Source of the DNA: Pseudomonadota bacterium
Lineage (GTDB): Bacteria > Pseudomonadota > Gammaproteobacteria > Burkholderiales > Ferrovaceae
Assembly (NCBI GenBank): GCA_021832305.1
Contig: JAKBLB010000006.1
Coordinates: forward strand, 1 to 64,000
Length of the DNA stretch: 64,000 nucleotides
Direction: 5' to 3'
In this document: positions 27,762 to 38,354 of the stretch, piece by piece
How the letters are laid out: each line of letters begins with the position of its first letter
How positions within the stretch are numbered: position 1 is the stretch's first letter
Made by a program: the position numbers and the translations under genes
Notes under the pieces: model-generated
What the model saw: only the letters and a program-made list of their open reading frames with translations
What the model was told of the DNA's origin: nothing
Databases searched by the model: none

Positions 27762-28250
27762 TTGGTGCAGGACGCTTCTCTCTCCTTCGAACAGAAGATC
27801 ATCGCGCCTGAACGCTGGCAGGAGCGTCTGGGGAGCATTGCCCGTCCCCTGGTGTTCACCAACGGGGTATTCGACATCCTGCATCGCGGACATGTGACCT
27901 ATCTGGCGCGCGCGCGGGCGCAGGGCGCTGCTTTGGTGGTGGCTCTGAACAGCGACGCTTCGGTGCGCCGTCTGGGCAAAGGGGCTGATCGCCCCATCAA
28001 TGCATTGGCCGATCGATTGGCGCTGGTGGCCGCTCTGGAATGTGTGAGCCTGGTGACCTGGTTCGAAGAAGATACCCCGCTGGCCCGCATTCTGGAGTGT
28101 CAGCCTGAGGTATTGGTGAAGGGGGGGGACTGGCCTGAGTCGGCAATCGTGGGGGCCCCGTCCGTGCTTGCACGAGGGGGACGGGTGCTCTCCATTCCCT
28201 TCGAACATGAGCGTTCCACCACGGCGCTATTGCGTCAGATTCGCGCCTGA
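27762..28250 (+). CDS. rfaE2: D-glycero-beta-D-manno-heptose 1-phosphate adenylyltransferase
   Basis: Stand-alone adenylyltransferase (162 aa) equivalent to the C-terminal half of HldE. The cytidylyltransferase-like motif is FTNGVFDILHRGHVTYLARA near residue 32, followed by LNSDASVRRLGKG and the C-terminal RSTTALLRQIR (ISSTxL-type). It makes ADP-heptose for LPS core. There is no ATG: TTG at 27762 or GTG at 27765 follows a GAGGAGAG ribosome site. The kinase half (rfaE1) is not in the window. Confidence 0.92.
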   Translation: MVQDASLSFEQKIIAPERWQERLGSIARPLVFTNGVFDILHRGHVTYLARARAQGAALVVALNSDASVRRLGKGADRPINALADRLALVAALECVSLVTWFEEDTPLARILECQPEVLVKGGDWPESAIVGAPSVLARGGRVLSIPFEHERSTTALLRQIRA

Positions 28251-28972
28251 TCTCCTTCCAGGAGCCGGGCCAAGCCTTCCAGCACCAGTTCCGGGTAGAC
28301 GTATAGGGGGTCTTCCAGATAGGGGCTGAGTTCGGCGTGATGTCCGCCCCCCAAAAAGACGGGAACCCGATCTCCTCTCTGTCCCAGCGCATCCCGAGCC
28401 AGTTCGAGCGCTCCCAGGGTGGCCGCCAATGCCCCGCTCTGGATGGCATCCCGGGTGGAACGGGCGTGCAAGGTATAGGTTCCTTTCTCTATGGCCGGGA
28501 GGTAGGCCGTGCCCTGGTGAAGACTGCGGCGCATGAGGCTCAGCCCGGGCAGGATCATTCCCCCTAAAAAATTTCCCTTTTCATCCAGGCTGTCCAGCGT
28601 GGTGGCCGTTCCGGCCATCACTACCAAAGCGGCCCGGTGCTGGAGATGCCATGCCCCCTGCAGGGCCATCCAGCGATCCGGGCCCAGTTGGGCAGGGAGG
28701 TCATACCCATTGCGGATTCCCCCTTCGGCGGGACGGCTGGAATGCCAGCAGGGGGCCAGTCCCAGATTCAGGCAGGCGCTTTCCACCTGTGCCCGCAGAT
28801 CCGGGCGGGCAACCGAAACCCCGTGCGCTGCACGGATGGGCGGCAAGGCGTGCCACTCGCCCTCGAGTTGGTCCAGGAGCGTCAGTGGCAGGCGACCCTG
28901 CAGAATCCAGGTGCCCGCTTGACGCAGACCCCATTTCAGTTGACTGTTGCCCAGATCGAGGTACAGCCACAT
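28235..28972 (-). CDS. coaX: Type III pantothenate kinase
   Basis: ASKHA-fold kinase of 245 aa. It has the phosphate-1 motif LYLDLGNSQLKWGL at residue 2 onward, the mid-region GPDRWMALQGAWHL, the catalytic and adenosine region VMAGTATTLDSLDEKGNFLGGMILPG (in parts), and GGGHHAELSPYL at the end. It phosphorylates pantothenate in CoA synthesis. The start MWLYLD follows the birA stop by one base; birA-coaX is a typical betaproteobacterial pair. It overlaps the convergent heptose gene by 16 bases. Confidence 0.95.
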   Translation of the reverse strand: MWLYLDLGNSQLKWGLRQAGTWILQGRLPLTLLDQLEGEWHALPPIRAAHGVSVARPDLRAQVESACLNLGLAPCWHSSRPAEGGIRNGYDLPAQLGPDRWMALQGAWHLQHRAALVVMAGTATTLDSLDEKGNFLGGMILPGLSLMRRSLHQGTAYLPAIEKGTYTLHARSTRDAIQSGALAATLGALELARDALGQRGDRVPVFLGGGHHAELSPYLEDPLYVYPELVLEGLARLLEGDQARI

Positions 28973-28973
28973 G

Positions 28974-29831
28974 TCAGGGAACCCCAAAACGCAGGGACAG
29001 TTCGCCCCCGTGATGGATATGCGTCTCACCTTCCGGATCACGCAGGATCAGGCCACCGAGGGGGCTGAGACCGACACATTCCCCTTGACTGTGGGTTTGG
29101 TTGGGATGAAGCAGGGTGACGGGCTGGTTGCGGTGCACACAATGCGTCATCCAGGTTTCTGCAAAAGGCGCAAAGCCCGACTGAGCAAAGGATTCCAGAA
29201 GGGGAATCAAGGTGTTCAAGAGACGCCCGAGTACCGGGGCGCGAGCGGGGGCTTGGCCTTCTTCATCCCGCAGGTCGTTCAGGGGAAGGGCAAAAGTATC
29301 CTGAACGGCGGGGGGGAGGGCAACGTTGAGACCGATCCCGATGACCGCCCCCACCTGTCCACTGGAAAGACGGGTGGTTTCCACCAGTACGCCCGCCACT
29401 TTGCGTCCCTCACGCCACAGGTCATTGGGCCATTTCACCCCCACGCTGGTCATTCCCAGGGAATGAAGCGCCTCCACCATGCCCAGCGAGACCACCAGGG
29501 GCAATCCACTCAATTCCTGAAGGGAACGGTCGAAAACCGACCATAGAGAAAAAGTCAGGGAACCTTCGCCATCAGAAACCCAGGCGCGGCCTTGCCGCCC
29601 CCGTCCGGCACTTTGTTGGCGAGCGACCAGACAAAAGTGTTGGGGGAGCCCTCGGGGACCCCATTCGAGCAGACACCGGTTGGTGGAGTCGATGGACTGC
29701 ACTTGCCAAAGCACGGGCACGGAGGGCAGGGTTGCGAGCTCCTGCTGCAAGGCGTCCCCGTCGAGGAAAGGCTCCAGAGGAACGACATTCGGAAAGAGGG
29801 CAGGCAGAAGTGAGGGAGGATGCACGGTCAT
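28974..29831 (-). CDS. birA: Biotin--[acetyl-CoA-carboxylase] ligase
   Basis: Biotin protein ligase of 285 aa. Motifs: SIDSTNRCLLE near residue 46, ARQQSAGRGRQGRAWVS near 69, VKWPNDLW near 132 and GKVAGVLVET-like near 142, then a C-terminal SH3-like domain. It biotinylates the acetyl-CoA carboxylase carrier. It has no N-terminal winged helix, so it cannot repress bio genes as E. coli BirA does. The first ~35 residues are poorly conserved, so a shorter start is possible. It is coupled to coaX. Confidence 0.93.
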   Translation of the reverse strand: MTVHPPSLLPALFPNVVPLEPFLDGDALQQELATLPSVPVLWQVQSIDSTNRCLLEWGPRGLPQHFCLVARQQSAGRGRQGRAWVSDGEGSLTFSLWSVFDRSLQELSGLPLVVSLGMVEALHSLGMTSVGVKWPNDLWREGRKVAGVLVETTRLSSGQVGAVIGIGLNVALPPAVQDTFALPLNDLRDEEGQAPARAPVLGRLLNTLIPLLESFAQSGFAPFAETWMTHCVHRNQPVTLLHPNQTHSQGECVGLSPLGGLILRDPEGETHIHHGGELSLRFGVP

Positions 29832-29907
29832 GCGCTCGAGTCTGGACAGGAAGCAGGGTGCTTGTCAATGGGTTGATCTCGGGGGGTTACCCGGTTATCA
29901 TCACAGG

Positions 29908-31578
29908 ATGAGCGAACCCACTGTCATTCCCACGAATTTCATTCGTAACCTGATCACTGAGGATCTGTCCGCCGGACGTACCGGCGGGCGGTTGGCGACC
30001 CGTTTCCCGCCCGAACCCAATGGTTACCTGCATATCGGTCATGCCAAGTCCATTTGCCTCAACTTCGGGTTGGCGCGGGATTTTGGCGGAGTCTGCCACC
30101 TGCGTTTCGACGATACCAATCCGGCCAGGGAAGAGATGGAATACGTCGAGTCCATCATGGACATGGTGCACTGGCTGGGGTTCGAGTGGGGGGAGCACCT
30201 TTACTACGCGTCGGATTATTTTGACCAGTGTTATCGCTACGCCGAAGGGCTGATCGAGGCGGGGAAAGCCTATGTGGACGAGTTGTCGGCAGAAGAGATT
30301 CGTGCTTACCGGGGTTCGCTGACCGAAGCGGGGCGACCCAGCCCATGGCGGGAACGGCCGGCTGCAGAAAGTCTGGATCTGTTCCGGCGCATGCGTGCCG
30401 GAGAGTTTCCCGATGGACGCTATCTTTTGCGCGCACGCATCGACATGGCCTCCCCCAATCTCAATCTGCGGGACCCGGCCCTCTACCGGATCCGCCATGT
30501 GCCTCATTGGCGCACGGGTTCGACCTGGTGTATCTATCCCATGTACGACTATGCCCATGCCGTTTCCGATGCCGAGGAGCGGATTACCCACTCTCTCTGT
30601 ACCCTCGAGTTCGAGGATCACCGTCCGCTTTACGACTGGGTGGTGGCCAATACACCTGGCCCCGGACAGCCCCATCAGTACGAGTTCTCTCGCCTCAATT
30701 TGAGTCATACCCTGACGAGCAAACGCAAGTTGCTCGAACTGGTGGAGGAAGGTCGGGTCAGCGGTTGGGATGATCCCCGTATGCCCACTTTGGTGGGGTT
30801 GCGCCGACGCGGTTACACGCCGGCAGCCATCCGCCTGTTTTGCGAGCGTATCGGCATTTCCAAGGCGGACAGCGTCATTGACTACGGCGTGCTGGAGGAT
30901 TGCCTGCGCAGCGATCTCAACGAGCACGCGCCGCGTCGGGTGGCCGTTTTGCGTCCCCTGCGTCTGGTACTGGACAACTTTCCTGGAGCATCGGTTGAGT
31001 TTTGCTCTGCCCCCAACCATCCCCAACACCCCGAGTGGGGCGAACGTTCTCTTCCCCTGACCCGCGAGTTGCTGATCGAACGGGAAGATTTCATGGTTGA
31101 GCCGATCAAGGGATTTTTTCGTCTGGCTCCAGGCAAATCCGTGCGTTTGCGTTATGCCTATGTCATCACCTGTACAGGGTTTGAAACCGACCCGGTGACG
31201 GGAGAAGTGACCGTGGTCCATGCTACCTACGATGCGGAAACGCGCAGTGGCACGGCGGGTGCCGATCGGGTCAAGGTCAAGGGCAACATCCATTGGCTCT
31301 CCCAACCCCATTCCGGGGAAGCGACCGTCCGGTTGTACGAGCGCCTGTTCATGGCGCCCAATCCGGCGGCGGCACAGGATTATCGACCTCTGCTCAACCC
31401 GAACTCCATGGAGGAATTGCGTGCACGGGTGGAAACTGCCCTGGTGGAGGAAGACAGTCCCCAGGTTTTTCAGTTCGAGCGCATGGGGTACTTCGCGCAG
31501 GATATCCGGGACTCCTGCGCCGGACGACGCGTCTTCAACCGTGCAGTGACCCTGCGGGATGCGTGGGTGCGTTCTTGA
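29908..31578 (+). CDS. glnS: Glutaminyl-tRNA synthetase
   Basis: Class Ib synthetase of 556 aa. HIGH occurs in [20 protein letters not shown] near residue 36. The KMSKS-like loop is [14 protein letters not shown] near 267, and the C-terminal anticodon-binding beta-barrels carry the family pattern ([18 protein letters not shown]). Start [16 protein letters not shown] is the family start; the frame is open further upstream but overlaps birA on the other strand. The 3' end overlaps the convergent folE2 by 44 bases. Confidence 0.97.
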   Translation: MSEPTVIPTNFIRNLITEDLSAGRTGGRLATRFPPEPNGYLHIGHAKSICLNFGLARDFGGVCHLRFDDTNPAREEMEYVESIMDMVHWLGFEWGEHLYYASDYFDQCYRYAEGLIEAGKAYVDELSAEEIRAYRGSLTEAGRPSPWRERPAAESLDLFRRMRAGEFPDGRYLLRARIDMASPNLNLRDPALYRIRHVPHWRTGSTWCIYPMYDYAHAVSDAEERITHSLCTLEFEDHRPLYDWVVANTPGPGQPHQYEFSRLNLSHTLTSKRKLLELVEEGRVSGWDDPRMPTLVGLRRRGYTPAAIRLFCERIGISKADSVIDYGVLEDCLRSDLNEHAPRRVAVLRPLRLVLDNFPGASVEFCSAPNHPQHPEWGERSLPLTRELLIEREDFMVEPIKGFFRLAPGKSVRLRYAYVITCTGFETDPVTGEVTVVHATYDAETRSGTAGADRVKVKGNIHWLSQPHSGEATVRLYERLFMAPNPAAAQDYRPLLNPNSMEELRARVETALVEEDSPQVFQFERMGYFAQDIRDSCAGRRVFNRAVTLRDAWVRS

Positions 31579-32368
31579 TCCGTTCGACCAGGGCGTAGGC
31601 CGAATGGTTGTGGATGGACTCGAAGTTTTCTGATTCCACCACATAAGCCTCGATGCGGGGGTCGTCGTCCAGTTTGTGGGCGATGTCGCGCACCATGTCC
31701 TCCACGAATTTCGGGTTGTCGTAAGCCCGTTCCGTGACCCATTTTTCATCCGCCCGTTTGAGCAGTCCAAACAGTTCGCAGGACGCGGATTCTTCCGCAA
31801 TCCGGATGATTTCCTCGATCCAGACGAAGGTCTGGGTGCGTGCCGTGATGGTGACGTGGGAACGCTGGTTATGGGCTCCGTAGGCAGAGATTTCCTTCGA
31901 ACAGGGGCAAAGGCTGGTGACAGGAATCAGTACCTTCATGGAGAAGGAGGATTTTCCTTCCGTCAACTCGCCGATGAATGTGACTTCGTAGTCGATCAGG
32001 GATTTCACGCCGGACACCGGGGCCGCTTTGCTGACAAAGTAGGGAAAACTCATTTCGATCAAACCGGCGGGTGCTTCCAGGCGGTGGACCATGTCCTGAA
32101 GAATCTGGCCGAAGGATTCTACCGAAATTTCCCGCTCTTCGCGGTTGAGAATCTCCACGAAGCGAGACATGTGAGTCCCCTTGAAATGCTTGGGCAGGTG
32201 GACGTACATGTTGAATGTGGCGATGGTGTGTTGTACGTCTCCCAGCGCACGGTCCGAGACTTTCACCGGATGGCGGATGCCCTTGATGCCCACGCGGTCG
32301 ATGGCGATTTCGCGGGTATCCGGGGTGGACTGGATGTCAGGGATGAGGTCGGGATCAAAGGCATTCAT
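31535..32368 (-). CDS. folE2: GTP cyclohydrolase FolE2 (type IB)
   Basis: The enzyme (277 aa) has the FolE2 pattern: [19 protein letters not shown] at the start, [27 protein letters not shown], and the metal-binding [22 protein letters not shown] near residue 148 (given in part). It converts GTP to dihydroneopterin triphosphate without strict zinc dependence, for folate or queuosine. It is downstream of dxs on the same strand (82-base gap), the usual betaproteobacterial order. Confidence 0.96.
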   Translation of the reverse strand: MNAFDPDLIPDIQSTPDTREIAIDRVGIKGIRHPVKVSDRALGDVQHTIATFNMYVHLPKHFKGTHMSRFVEILNREEREISVESFGQILQDMVHRLEAPAGLIEMSFPYFVSKAAPVSGVKSLIDYEVTFIGELTEGKSSFSMKVLIPVTSLCPCSKEISAYGAHNQRSHVTITARTQTFVWIEEIIRIAEESASCELFGLLKRADEKWVTERAYDNPKFVEDMVRDIAHKLDDDPRIEAYVVESENFESIHNHSAYALVERIKNAPTHPAGSLHG

Positions 32369-32450
32369 GAGAACTCCGGGGGGTCAGGGGATGAGAAAGG
32401 ATAACGCCAGCAGATGGGAGTGGAAAAGCTTCCGGGAGTTCCCGGCTCCT

Positions 32451-34337
32451 CTAACCAAGGGCGCGATTCGGCTGGGTCAGTGACTGCAGGCGCGCCTGGA
32501 TTTGACGCTCCAGTCCAGGGGCATCCAGGCCGCACTCTTGCCACAACTGGTTGACTTCACCCTGATCGATGAAGTGATCGGGAAGTCCCAGGTGGAGAAG
32601 CGGCATGGCGACCTGATGGCGGGACAGGCATTCTCCCACGGCGCTTCCTGCTCCGCCCATCAGGGCGTTTTCCTCCACGGTGACGACCAGATCATGGGTC
32701 AGGGCCATTTCCAGGACCAGGGCCTCGTCCAGTGGCTTGATGAACCGCATGTTGACCACGGTGGCCTGCAAGCGTTGTCCGGCTTCCAGCGCGGGTGCGA
32801 GCATGCTGCCGAAGGCGAGAAGAACGACGCTTCTCCCCCGTTGCCGCACTTCGGCTTTTCCGATGGGCAGGGTCGAGAGCGAGGGGTCGACGGGGATTCC
32901 CAGCCCACGTCCGCGCGGATAACGCACGGCACTGGGACCCTCCAGTGCGAAGGCCGTACTCAGCATCTGACGACATTCGTTTTCATCACTGGGTGCCATG
33001 ATCGTCAGGTTGGGTAGGGGGCGCAGGTAGGTCAGGTCAAACTGTCCAGCATGGGTTGCACCATCCGCACCGACCAGGCCCGCTCGGTCAATGGCCAGGA
33101 CCACAGGCAGGTTTTGCAGGGCAATGTCGTGGATCAGTTGATCATAGGCCCGTTGCAGGAAAGTGGAATAAATGGCGACCACCGGCTTCATGCCTTCACA
33201 AGCCAACCCGGCCGCAAAAGTCAGGGCATGTTGCTCGGCGATTCCGACGTCGAAATAACGTTCGGGATACTGCTGGGCAAAATGGGTGAGGCCGGAGCCT
33301 TCGCACATGGCCGGTGTGATTCCGATCAGGCGTGCATCGGCAGTTGCCATGTCACACAGCCATTGGCCAAAGACATCCGTGTATGTGGGGGCCGGGCTGA
33401 TTTTGGGTTGAATGCCCAGATCGGGATCGAAGGGGGTGACACCGTGATACCGGATCGGGTCTTCCTCAGCGGGAGGATAGCCTTTCCCTTTGCGTGTCAC
33501 CACATGAAGAAACTGGGGGCCTTCCAACTTGCGTACATTGGTCAGGGTGGCGACCAGAATATCCAGATCGTGGCCGTCGACGGGGCCGATATAGTTGAAG
33601 CCGAATTCCTCGAACAAAGTGGCGGGCGGGGTCATCATCCCCTTCATGTGTTCTTCCCAGCGTTTTGCAAACTCCAGAATGGGGGGAGCAACCCCCAGGA
33701 CTTTTTCACTGCCCCGCCGCATCGAATTATACAGGCGCCCGGACAGGATACGGGCCAAATGGTGTTGCAAGGCACCCACCGGGGGGGAAATGGACATGTC
33801 GTTGTCATTGAGGACGACGATCAGGTTGGCCCCCGTATTCTTGGCGTTGTTCATGGCCTCGAAGGCCATGCCGCCGGTCAGGGCGCCATCGCCGATGACG
33901 GCGATGGCGCGTTCACTTTTGCCGGCGCGGTGGAAAGCCGTCGCCATGCCCAGAGCTGCGCTGAGGGAGGTGCTGGAGTGGGCCGTACCGAAGGCATCGT
34001 ATTCGCTTTCGCTGCGTTTGGGAAACCCCGACAGGCCGCCTTTCATGCGCAGGCGAGCCATGTCGGTGCGACGCCCGGTCAGGATCTTGTGGGCATAGGT
34101 CTGATGGCCCACATCCCAGACCAGACGATCGTGTGGGGTATCGAACACATAATGCAAGGCCAGGGCCAGTTCCACGGTGCCCAGATTGCTCGATAGATGG
34201 CCTCCGGTACAGGCCACGCTGCGCAGGATGAATTGGCGTAGTTCCGTGGCCAGATAAGGGAGCGCACGACGCTCGAGACGGCGCAGGTCGGCGGGGGAAT
34301 GAATCTGGTCGAGAGTGGGCGGGGTAAAATTGGGCAT
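32451..34337 (-). CDS. dxs: 1-deoxy-D-xylulose-5-phosphate synthase
   Basis: Thiamine diphosphate enzyme of 628 aa, the first step of the MEP pathway. The ThDP motif [17 protein letters not shown] lies near residue 148, the transketolase start [16 protein letters not shown] near 45, and the pyrimidine-domain Glu region [18 protein letters not shown] near 363. The length is normal. It starts four bases after ispA ends, in the order xseB-ispA-dxs. Confidence 0.97.
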   Translation of the reverse strand: MPNFTPPTLDQIHSPADLRRLERRALPYLATELRQFILRSVACTGGHLSSNLGTVELALALHYVFDTPHDRLVWDVGHQTYAHKILTGRRTDMARLRMKGGLSGFPKRSESEYDAFGTAHSSTSLSAALGMATAFHRAGKSERAIAVIGDGALTGGMAFEAMNNAKNTGANLIVVLNDNDMSISPPVGALQHHLARILSGRLYNSMRRGSEKVLGVAPPILEFAKRWEEHMKGMMTPPATLFEEFGFNYIGPVDGHDLDILVATLTNVRKLEGPQFLHVVTRKGKGYPPAEEDPIRYHGVTPFDPDLGIQPKISPAPTYTDVFGQWLCDMATADARLIGITPAMCEGSGLTHFAQQYPERYFDVGIAEQHALTFAAGLACEGMKPVVAIYSTFLQRAYDQLIHDIALQNLPVVLAIDRAGLVGADGATHAGQFDLTYLRPLPNLTIMAPSDENECRQMLSTAFALEGPSAVRYPRGRGLGIPVDPSLSTLPIGKAEVRQRGRSVVLLAFGSMLAPALEAGQRLQATVVNMRFIKPLDEALVLEMALTHDLVVTVEENALMGGAGSAVGECLSRHQVAMPLLHLGLPDHFIDQGEVNQLWQECGLDAPGLERQIQARLQSLTQPNRALG

Positions 34338-34341
34338 GCGT

Positions 34342-35244
34342 TCAATGATGACGCGCGCTCATGAAGCGCGTCAAGTCTTCCAGGCGCTGGGTGGCCAGAG
34401 GCAAACAGGCAAGGGTGCGTAGCGCTTCCCGTTCCAGTTCTTCTGCCCGTTCCCGAGCGGGGCCCAGTCCCAGGAGGGTGACGTAGGTGGCTTTTTGGTG
34501 TGCATCGTCCTTGCCTGCCGTTTTTCCGAGGGTGGCGGTATCCATGGTGGCATCCAGAATGTCGTCGACGATCTGGAACAGCAATCCCACACGATTGGCA
34601 AAATGGGTCAGATGTTGCAGATCGGCGGCTTCCAGAGGGGCGGGTCCACAATGTGCGCCCATCAGGATGGCGGCGCGGATCAGGGCCCCTGTTTTTTTGA
34701 GGTGCATGATCTCCAGTTCGGGCATGGGAAGGGGGCTGGTCGTGCTCTCCAGATCGATGGCTTGTCCCCCGGCCATTCCGCGTGAACCGCTGGCGACGGC
34801 CAGTAAATGAATCAGGGGGATTTGGCTGGACTGAAACGGGGTCTCCGACTCTTCTGTCAGCCATTGAAAAGCCAGGGATTGCAGCGCATCTCCTGCCAGC
34901 AAGGCGGTGGCTTCGCCGAACTGGATGTGACAGGTGGGTTTGCCTCGGCGTAGGACATCGTTGTCCATGCAGGGCAGATCGTCGTGAATCAGGGAGTAGG
35001 TGTGGATCAATTCCAGGCTGCCTGCCACGCCGAGCAGGCGCGCGCGCGGCGCGTCGACCAGTTCTCCGGCAGCCAGCGCCAGCAGGGCGCGGACGCGCTT
35101 TCCCCCACCCAGAGTGGCGTGGCGCATGGCCTCGTGCAAACGGGCGGGGGCGACAGTGGGGGCGGGTAACCGCTGGTCCAGAAAATATTCCATGGCGGCC
35201 CGCTGTTCCCTCATCCAGTCGACAAAACCAGGGGATACGGTCAT
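34342..35244 (-). CDS. ispA: Farnesyl diphosphate synthase (polyprenyl synthetase)
   Basis: Prenyltransferase of 300 aa with [10 protein letters not shown] near residue 46, the first Asp-rich motif [11 protein letters not shown] near 85, and the second QIVDDILD near 224. The short spacing of the first motif (DDxxxxD) is that of IspA. It makes farnesyl diphosphate from IPP and DMAPP. Its start overlaps the xseB stop by four bases. Confidence 0.96.
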   Translation of the reverse strand: MTVSPGFVDWMREQRAAMEYFLDQRLPAPTVAPARLHEAMRHATLGGGKRVRALLALAAGELVDAPRARLLGVAGSLELIHTYSLIHDDLPCMDNDVLRRGKPTCHIQFGEATALLAGDALQSLAFQWLTEESETPFQSSQIPLIHLLAVASGSRGMAGGQAIDLESTTSPLPMPELEIMHLKKTGALIRAAILMGAHCGPAPLEAADLQHLTHFANRVGLLFQIVDDILDATMDTATLGKTAGKDDAHQKATYVTLLGLGPARERAEELEREALRTLACLPLATQRLEDLTRFMSARHH

Positions 35245-35462
35245 GAGGTGCGATAATCCTGCAATTTTTCTCCCTCCAGGATCTGGATGCGTTGTTCTGC
35301 TTCTGCAAGACGGGTCTGACAGTAATTCAATAAAAAAGTGCCCCGCTGGTAAGTGGTCAGGGCTTCTTCCAGAGTCAGGGGGTCGTTTTCCAGGCGGTTC
35401 AATTGACCTTCCAGTTCCTTCAGGGCGCTTTCATAACTTTCTGGTGCGGCGGGTTCGGTCAT
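35241..35462 (-). CDS. xseB: Exodeoxyribonuclease VII small subunit
   Basis: Small helical protein of 73 aa with the family motif SYESALKELEGQLNRLENDPLTLEEALTTYQRG (in parts), then LLNYCQTRLAEAEQRIQIL. It binds XseA to form the single-strand nuclease. The start MTEPAAPESYE fits the family length; an earlier ATG adds 13 unlikely residues. It is the first gene of xseB-ispA-dxs. Confidence 0.95.
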   Translation of the reverse strand: MTEPAAPESYESALKELEGQLNRLENDPLTLEEALTTYQRGTFLLNYCQTRLAEAEQRIQILEGEKLQDYRTS

Positions 35463-35637
35463 GGCGGCGATCTCGAAAGAAGAGGGAATTGATGCCCCCA
35501 AACGCCTTATTCTAACTGATCAGTGTCCCGCTTGTGGGGTTTCAGGGTATAATCACCCTTTTTTCCGTTAGGCCGCCAAGGCGATCCTGACATCATACAA
35601 CCTGCATTCTTTGCGCTTTACTTGAGAGGGTGTGGAC

Positions 35638-36732
35638 ATGAGCAGTTTGGGATCCATGTCACAATTCTCCAGTGCCTTGCCTCATTTACCATTGCGCTGG
35701 TACACCGACCCCGCCTTTGAACAGGTGGAGCGGGAAGGTTTGTTCCTGAAGTCCCCCCAGTATGTGGGGCATGAACTCATGGTACCCGGGGCCGGAGATT
35801 ATTTTTCCTTGCCGTGGCGCGATCATGGACAGGTTCTGGTCAATGATGGCCACTCGGTGGCATTGTTATCCAATGTGTGCCGCCATCGTCAGGCCATCAT
35901 GCTGCAGGGGCGCGGACATGCCCAGAACATCGTATGTCCGCTTCATCGCTGGACCTATGATCTGAGCGGTCGTTTGGCGGGCGCTCCCCATTTTGCCGAC
36001 CAGCCTTGCCTGGATCTGGAACGTTCCGAACTGCTGCGCTGGAACGGGCTGCTCTTTGAAGGAGGCGACTCGGTCCTGCGAGGATTGGCGCAGTGCCGGG
36101 CGGCGCGTGATCTGGATTTTTCCGGATATCAACTGGATTCGATCAAGACCTTTCATCATCACTTCAACTGGAAAACCTTCATCGAGGTCTACCTCGAGGA
36201 TTACCATGTGGTGCCCTTTCATCCAGGGCTGTCCGGTTTTGTGAATTGTGACGACCTGCGCTGGGAATTCGGGGCGGGTTACAGTGTGCAGACCGTGGGG
36301 TTGAAGGATCACCTGAAAAAAGCCGGGTCGCCCGTTTATCAGCAGTGGCACGAGGTGGTCCGGCGTTACAGCGGTGAGCGTGAGCCCCTCAACGGGGCGA
36401 TCTGGATGGTCATTTATCCCAATATCATGGTGGAATGGTATCCTCATGTGCTGGTGGTCAGTACGGTGTGGCCTGCGGGCCCACACCAGTGTACCAATGT
36501 GGTGGAGTTTTACTATCCGGAAGAAATCGTCCTGTTCGAGCGCGAATTCGTGGAAGCCCAACAGCAGGCTTATTTCGAAACCGCTCGGGAAGATGACGAA
36601 ATTTGTGAGCGCATGGACCGGGGTCGCCGTGCTTTGGCCGTACGCGGGCGCGAGGAAGGAGGGCCTTACCAATCTCCCATGGAAGACGGCATGTTGCATT
36701 TCCACGAGTTTTTGCACCGTCAATTGGGATGA
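35638..36732 (+). CDS. Rieske [2Fe-2S] oxygenase alpha-subunit-like protein
   Basis: The 364-aa protein has an N-terminal Rieske domain with C81-R-H83 (SNVCRHRQAIML) and C100-PL-H103 (CPLHRWTYD). The catalytic domain has the mononuclear iron motif EVYLEDYHVVPFHPGL near residue 182. It resembles the alpha subunit of aromatic-ring or amine Rieske oxygenases. No reductase or beta subunit is adjacent. It is divergent from xseB-ispA-dxs, a position also seen in other betaproteobacteria, so it may have a housekeeping role. The ATG at 35638 has GAGAGG upstream. Confidence 0.88.
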   Translation: MSSLGSMSQFSSALPHLPLRWYTDPAFEQVEREGLFLKSPQYVGHELMVPGAGDYFSLPWRDHGQVLVNDGHSVALLSNVCRHRQAIMLQGRGHAQNIVCPLHRWTYDLSGRLAGAPHFADQPCLDLERSELLRWNGLLFEGGDSVLRGLAQCRAARDLDFSGYQLDSIKTFHHHFNWKTFIEVYLEDYHVVPFHPGLSGFVNCDDLRWEFGAGYSVQTVGLKDHLKKAGSPVYQQWHEVVRRYSGEREPLNGAIWMVIYPNIMVEWYPHVLVVSTVWPAGPHQCTNVVEFYYPEEIVLFEREFVEAQQQAYFETAREDDEICERMDRGRRALAVRGREEGGPYQSPMEDGMLHFHEFLHRQLG

Positions 36733-36738
36733 TGCCTC

Positions 36739-36768
36739 TTGTGCCTTCGGGTCTGGTTGGCTTATAAT
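36739..36768 (+). promoter_or_regulatory. Promoter of the rpsP operon
   Basis: A consensus -10 TATAAT (36763-36768) with a partial -35 TTGTGC (36739-36744) and an 18-base spacer lies 59 bases before rpsP. Confidence 0.5.
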
Positions 36769-36827
36769 CAAAAACTTTTCGGTACGAGGGGTGTTCCCGC
36801 GTGCCACTCTGACAGGAACAGGTAAAC

Positions 36828-37088
36828 ATGGTTGTGATCCGTTTGTCCCGTGGCGGTGCGCGTAATCGTCCTTTTTATAATGTGGTCGTGGCTGATTCCC
36901 GTAATCGGCGCGATGGTCGTTTTATCGAGCGGTTGGGGTTTTATAACCCGCTGAGCGTTGCAGGAGCCGCCGATGCTCTGCGTCTCGATCTGGCGCGGGT
37001 GGCCTTTTGGCAGGAGCGTGGAGCCCAGGTTTCCGACGCAGTGGCAAAGTTGGTCAAACGTGTCGGAGCACAAACTGTCGCTGCCTGA
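36828..37088 (+). CDS. rpsP: 30S ribosomal protein S16 (bS16)
   Basis: The 86-aa protein starts [20 protein letters not shown] and continues [20 protein letters not shown], the S16 signature. It is the first gene of rpsP-rimM-trmD-rplS, a conserved operon for ribosome and tRNA maturation. The ATG follows ACAGG. Confidence 0.98.
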   Translation: MVVIRLSRGGARNRPFYNVVVADSRNRRDGRFIERLGFYNPLSVAGAADALRLDLARVAFWQERGAQVSDAVAKLVKRVGAQTVAA

Positions 37089-37581
37089 CTGGGTGGTGAT
37101 GGGGCGCATCGGCACCCCTTTCGGGGTCAAAGGATGGGTGCGCGTCCATACCTACAGCGAGTCGCTGGACAGTTTGTCCCACTATGCCGAGTGGGGGTTG
37201 GGAAAAGAGGGTCAATATCAGCGGTATGTGCTGATGGATTGGCAGATACAGGGAGGGGGGTTGGTTGCCTCCCTGAAAAGCGTGACGGATCGTACCCAGG
37301 CAGAACTTTTGCGGGGTCTCGAGGTGGTCGTCCCGCACAGTGAATTGCCTGCTTTGGGGCCAGACGAATTTTATTGGTCCGACCTGGTGGGGATGTCCGT
37401 GTGTAATGACGCGGGTGAAGCGTTGGGAACGGTCCAGGAATTGCTCGAAACAGGCGCACATCCGGTGTTGGTGGTGCGTGCCGGTGAGACGGAACGGCTC
37501 ATTCCCTTCGTCGCTCCCGTGTTGCAGGAGGTGCGTCTGGCCGAGGGCGTGATACGGGTGGACTGGGGACTGGATTACTGA
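37060..37581 (+). CDS. rimM: Ribosome maturation factor RimM
   Basis: The 173-aa protein has the RimM N-terminal barrel ([22 protein letters not shown]) and the C-terminal PRC-barrel ([24 protein letters not shown]). It helps process the 16S 3' domain and binds S19. There is no ATG at the expected place: a GTG at 37060, inside the end of rpsP, gives the family-like start [11 protein letters not shown]. GTGs near 37093 or the ATG at 37099 are alternatives. The end overlaps trmD by one base. Confidence 0.93.
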   Translation: MSEHKLSLPDWVVMGRIGTPFGVKGWVRVHTYSESLDSLSHYAEWGLGKEGQYQRYVLMDWQIQGGGLVASLKSVTDRTQAELLRGLEVVVPHSELPALGPDEFYWSDLVGMSVCNDAGEALGTVQELLETGAHPVLVVRAGETERLIPFVAPVLQEVRLAEGVIRVDWGLDY

Positions 37582-38354
37582 TGACCTATGTTTTTGACGT
37601 GGTCACGCTGTTTCCGGAAATGTTTTCTGCGCTGACCCAGCATGGGGTGACCCGCCGTGCGTTGGAGCAGGGAATCTGGTCGTTCACCCCGTGGAATCCC
37701 CGCACCTTTACCACGGACAACTATCATACGGTGGATGATCGTCCCTATGGTGGGGGACCGGGGATGGTGATGTTGCCCGATCCCCTGCTGAAAGCCTTGA
37801 ATGCCGCGCGTACCCGGCAACAGGAATTGGGCATCGGACAACCCCATGTGGTGTATCTGTCGCCGCAGGGAAAGCCCCTCGATCATGGGCGCGTGATGGA
37901 ATTGACCCAGCGCGCGGGATTGGTCCTGCTGGCGGGGCGATATGAAGGCATCGACCAGCGCGTCATCGACTGCGCGGTGGATGAAGAAATCTCCCTGGGG
38001 GATTATGTGTTGTCGGGAGGGGAATTGCCCGCCATGACTTTGATGGATGCGGTGATCCGGCAGTTACCCGGGACTCTGGGCAACCAGGGGTCCGTGGGGG
38101 TGGAATCTTTCGTGCAGGGGTTGCTGGAAGCGCCGCACTATACCCGCCCGGAACTCTACGAAGGAATGGCAGTACCTCCAGTGTTGATGTCGGGCAATCA
38201 TGCCCACATCCAACGCTGGCGCAGGATGCAGTCTCTTGGGTGCACCTGGAAAAAACGCCCGGATATGTTGGCTCGCCAACCGCTTTCCGGGGATGATGAA
38301 AAACTCTTGAAAGAGTATCAAATGGCCTTCGAGGCCAAAGGAATCAACCCATGA
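37581..38354 (+). CDS. trmD: tRNA (guanine-N1)-methyltransferase
   Basis: SPOUT methyltransferase of 257 aa with a trefoil knot: [12 protein letters not shown] near residue 53, [14 protein letters not shown] near 114 and [17 protein letters not shown] near 136. It makes m1G37 in tRNAs and prevents frameshifting. It overlaps rimM by one base and rplS by four. Confidence 0.98.
   Translation: MTYVFDVVTLFPEMFSALTQHGVTRRALEQGIWSFTPWNPRTFTTDNYHTVDDRPYGGGPGMVMLPDPLLKALNAARTRQQELGIGQPHVVYLSPQGKPLDHGRVMELTQRAGLVLLAGRYEGIDQRVIDCAVDEEISLGDYVLSGGELPAMTLMDAVIRQLPGTLGNQGSVGVESFVQGLLEAPHYTRPELYEGMAVPPVLMSGNHAHIQRWRRMQSLGCTWKKRPDMLARQPLSGDDEKLLKEYQMAFEAKGINP

Noticed and set aside
29887-31800. Minus-strand frame of 637 codons opposite glnS
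   Set aside because: Lies antisense to a textbook GlnS with all motifs; no domain pattern of its own.
33051-34196. Plus-strand frame of 381 codons opposite dxs
   Set aside because: Shadow of dxs; no start signal and no recognisable family.
35866-36807. Minus-strand frame opposite the Rieske gene
   Set aside because: Antisense to a gene with intact Rieske and iron motifs.
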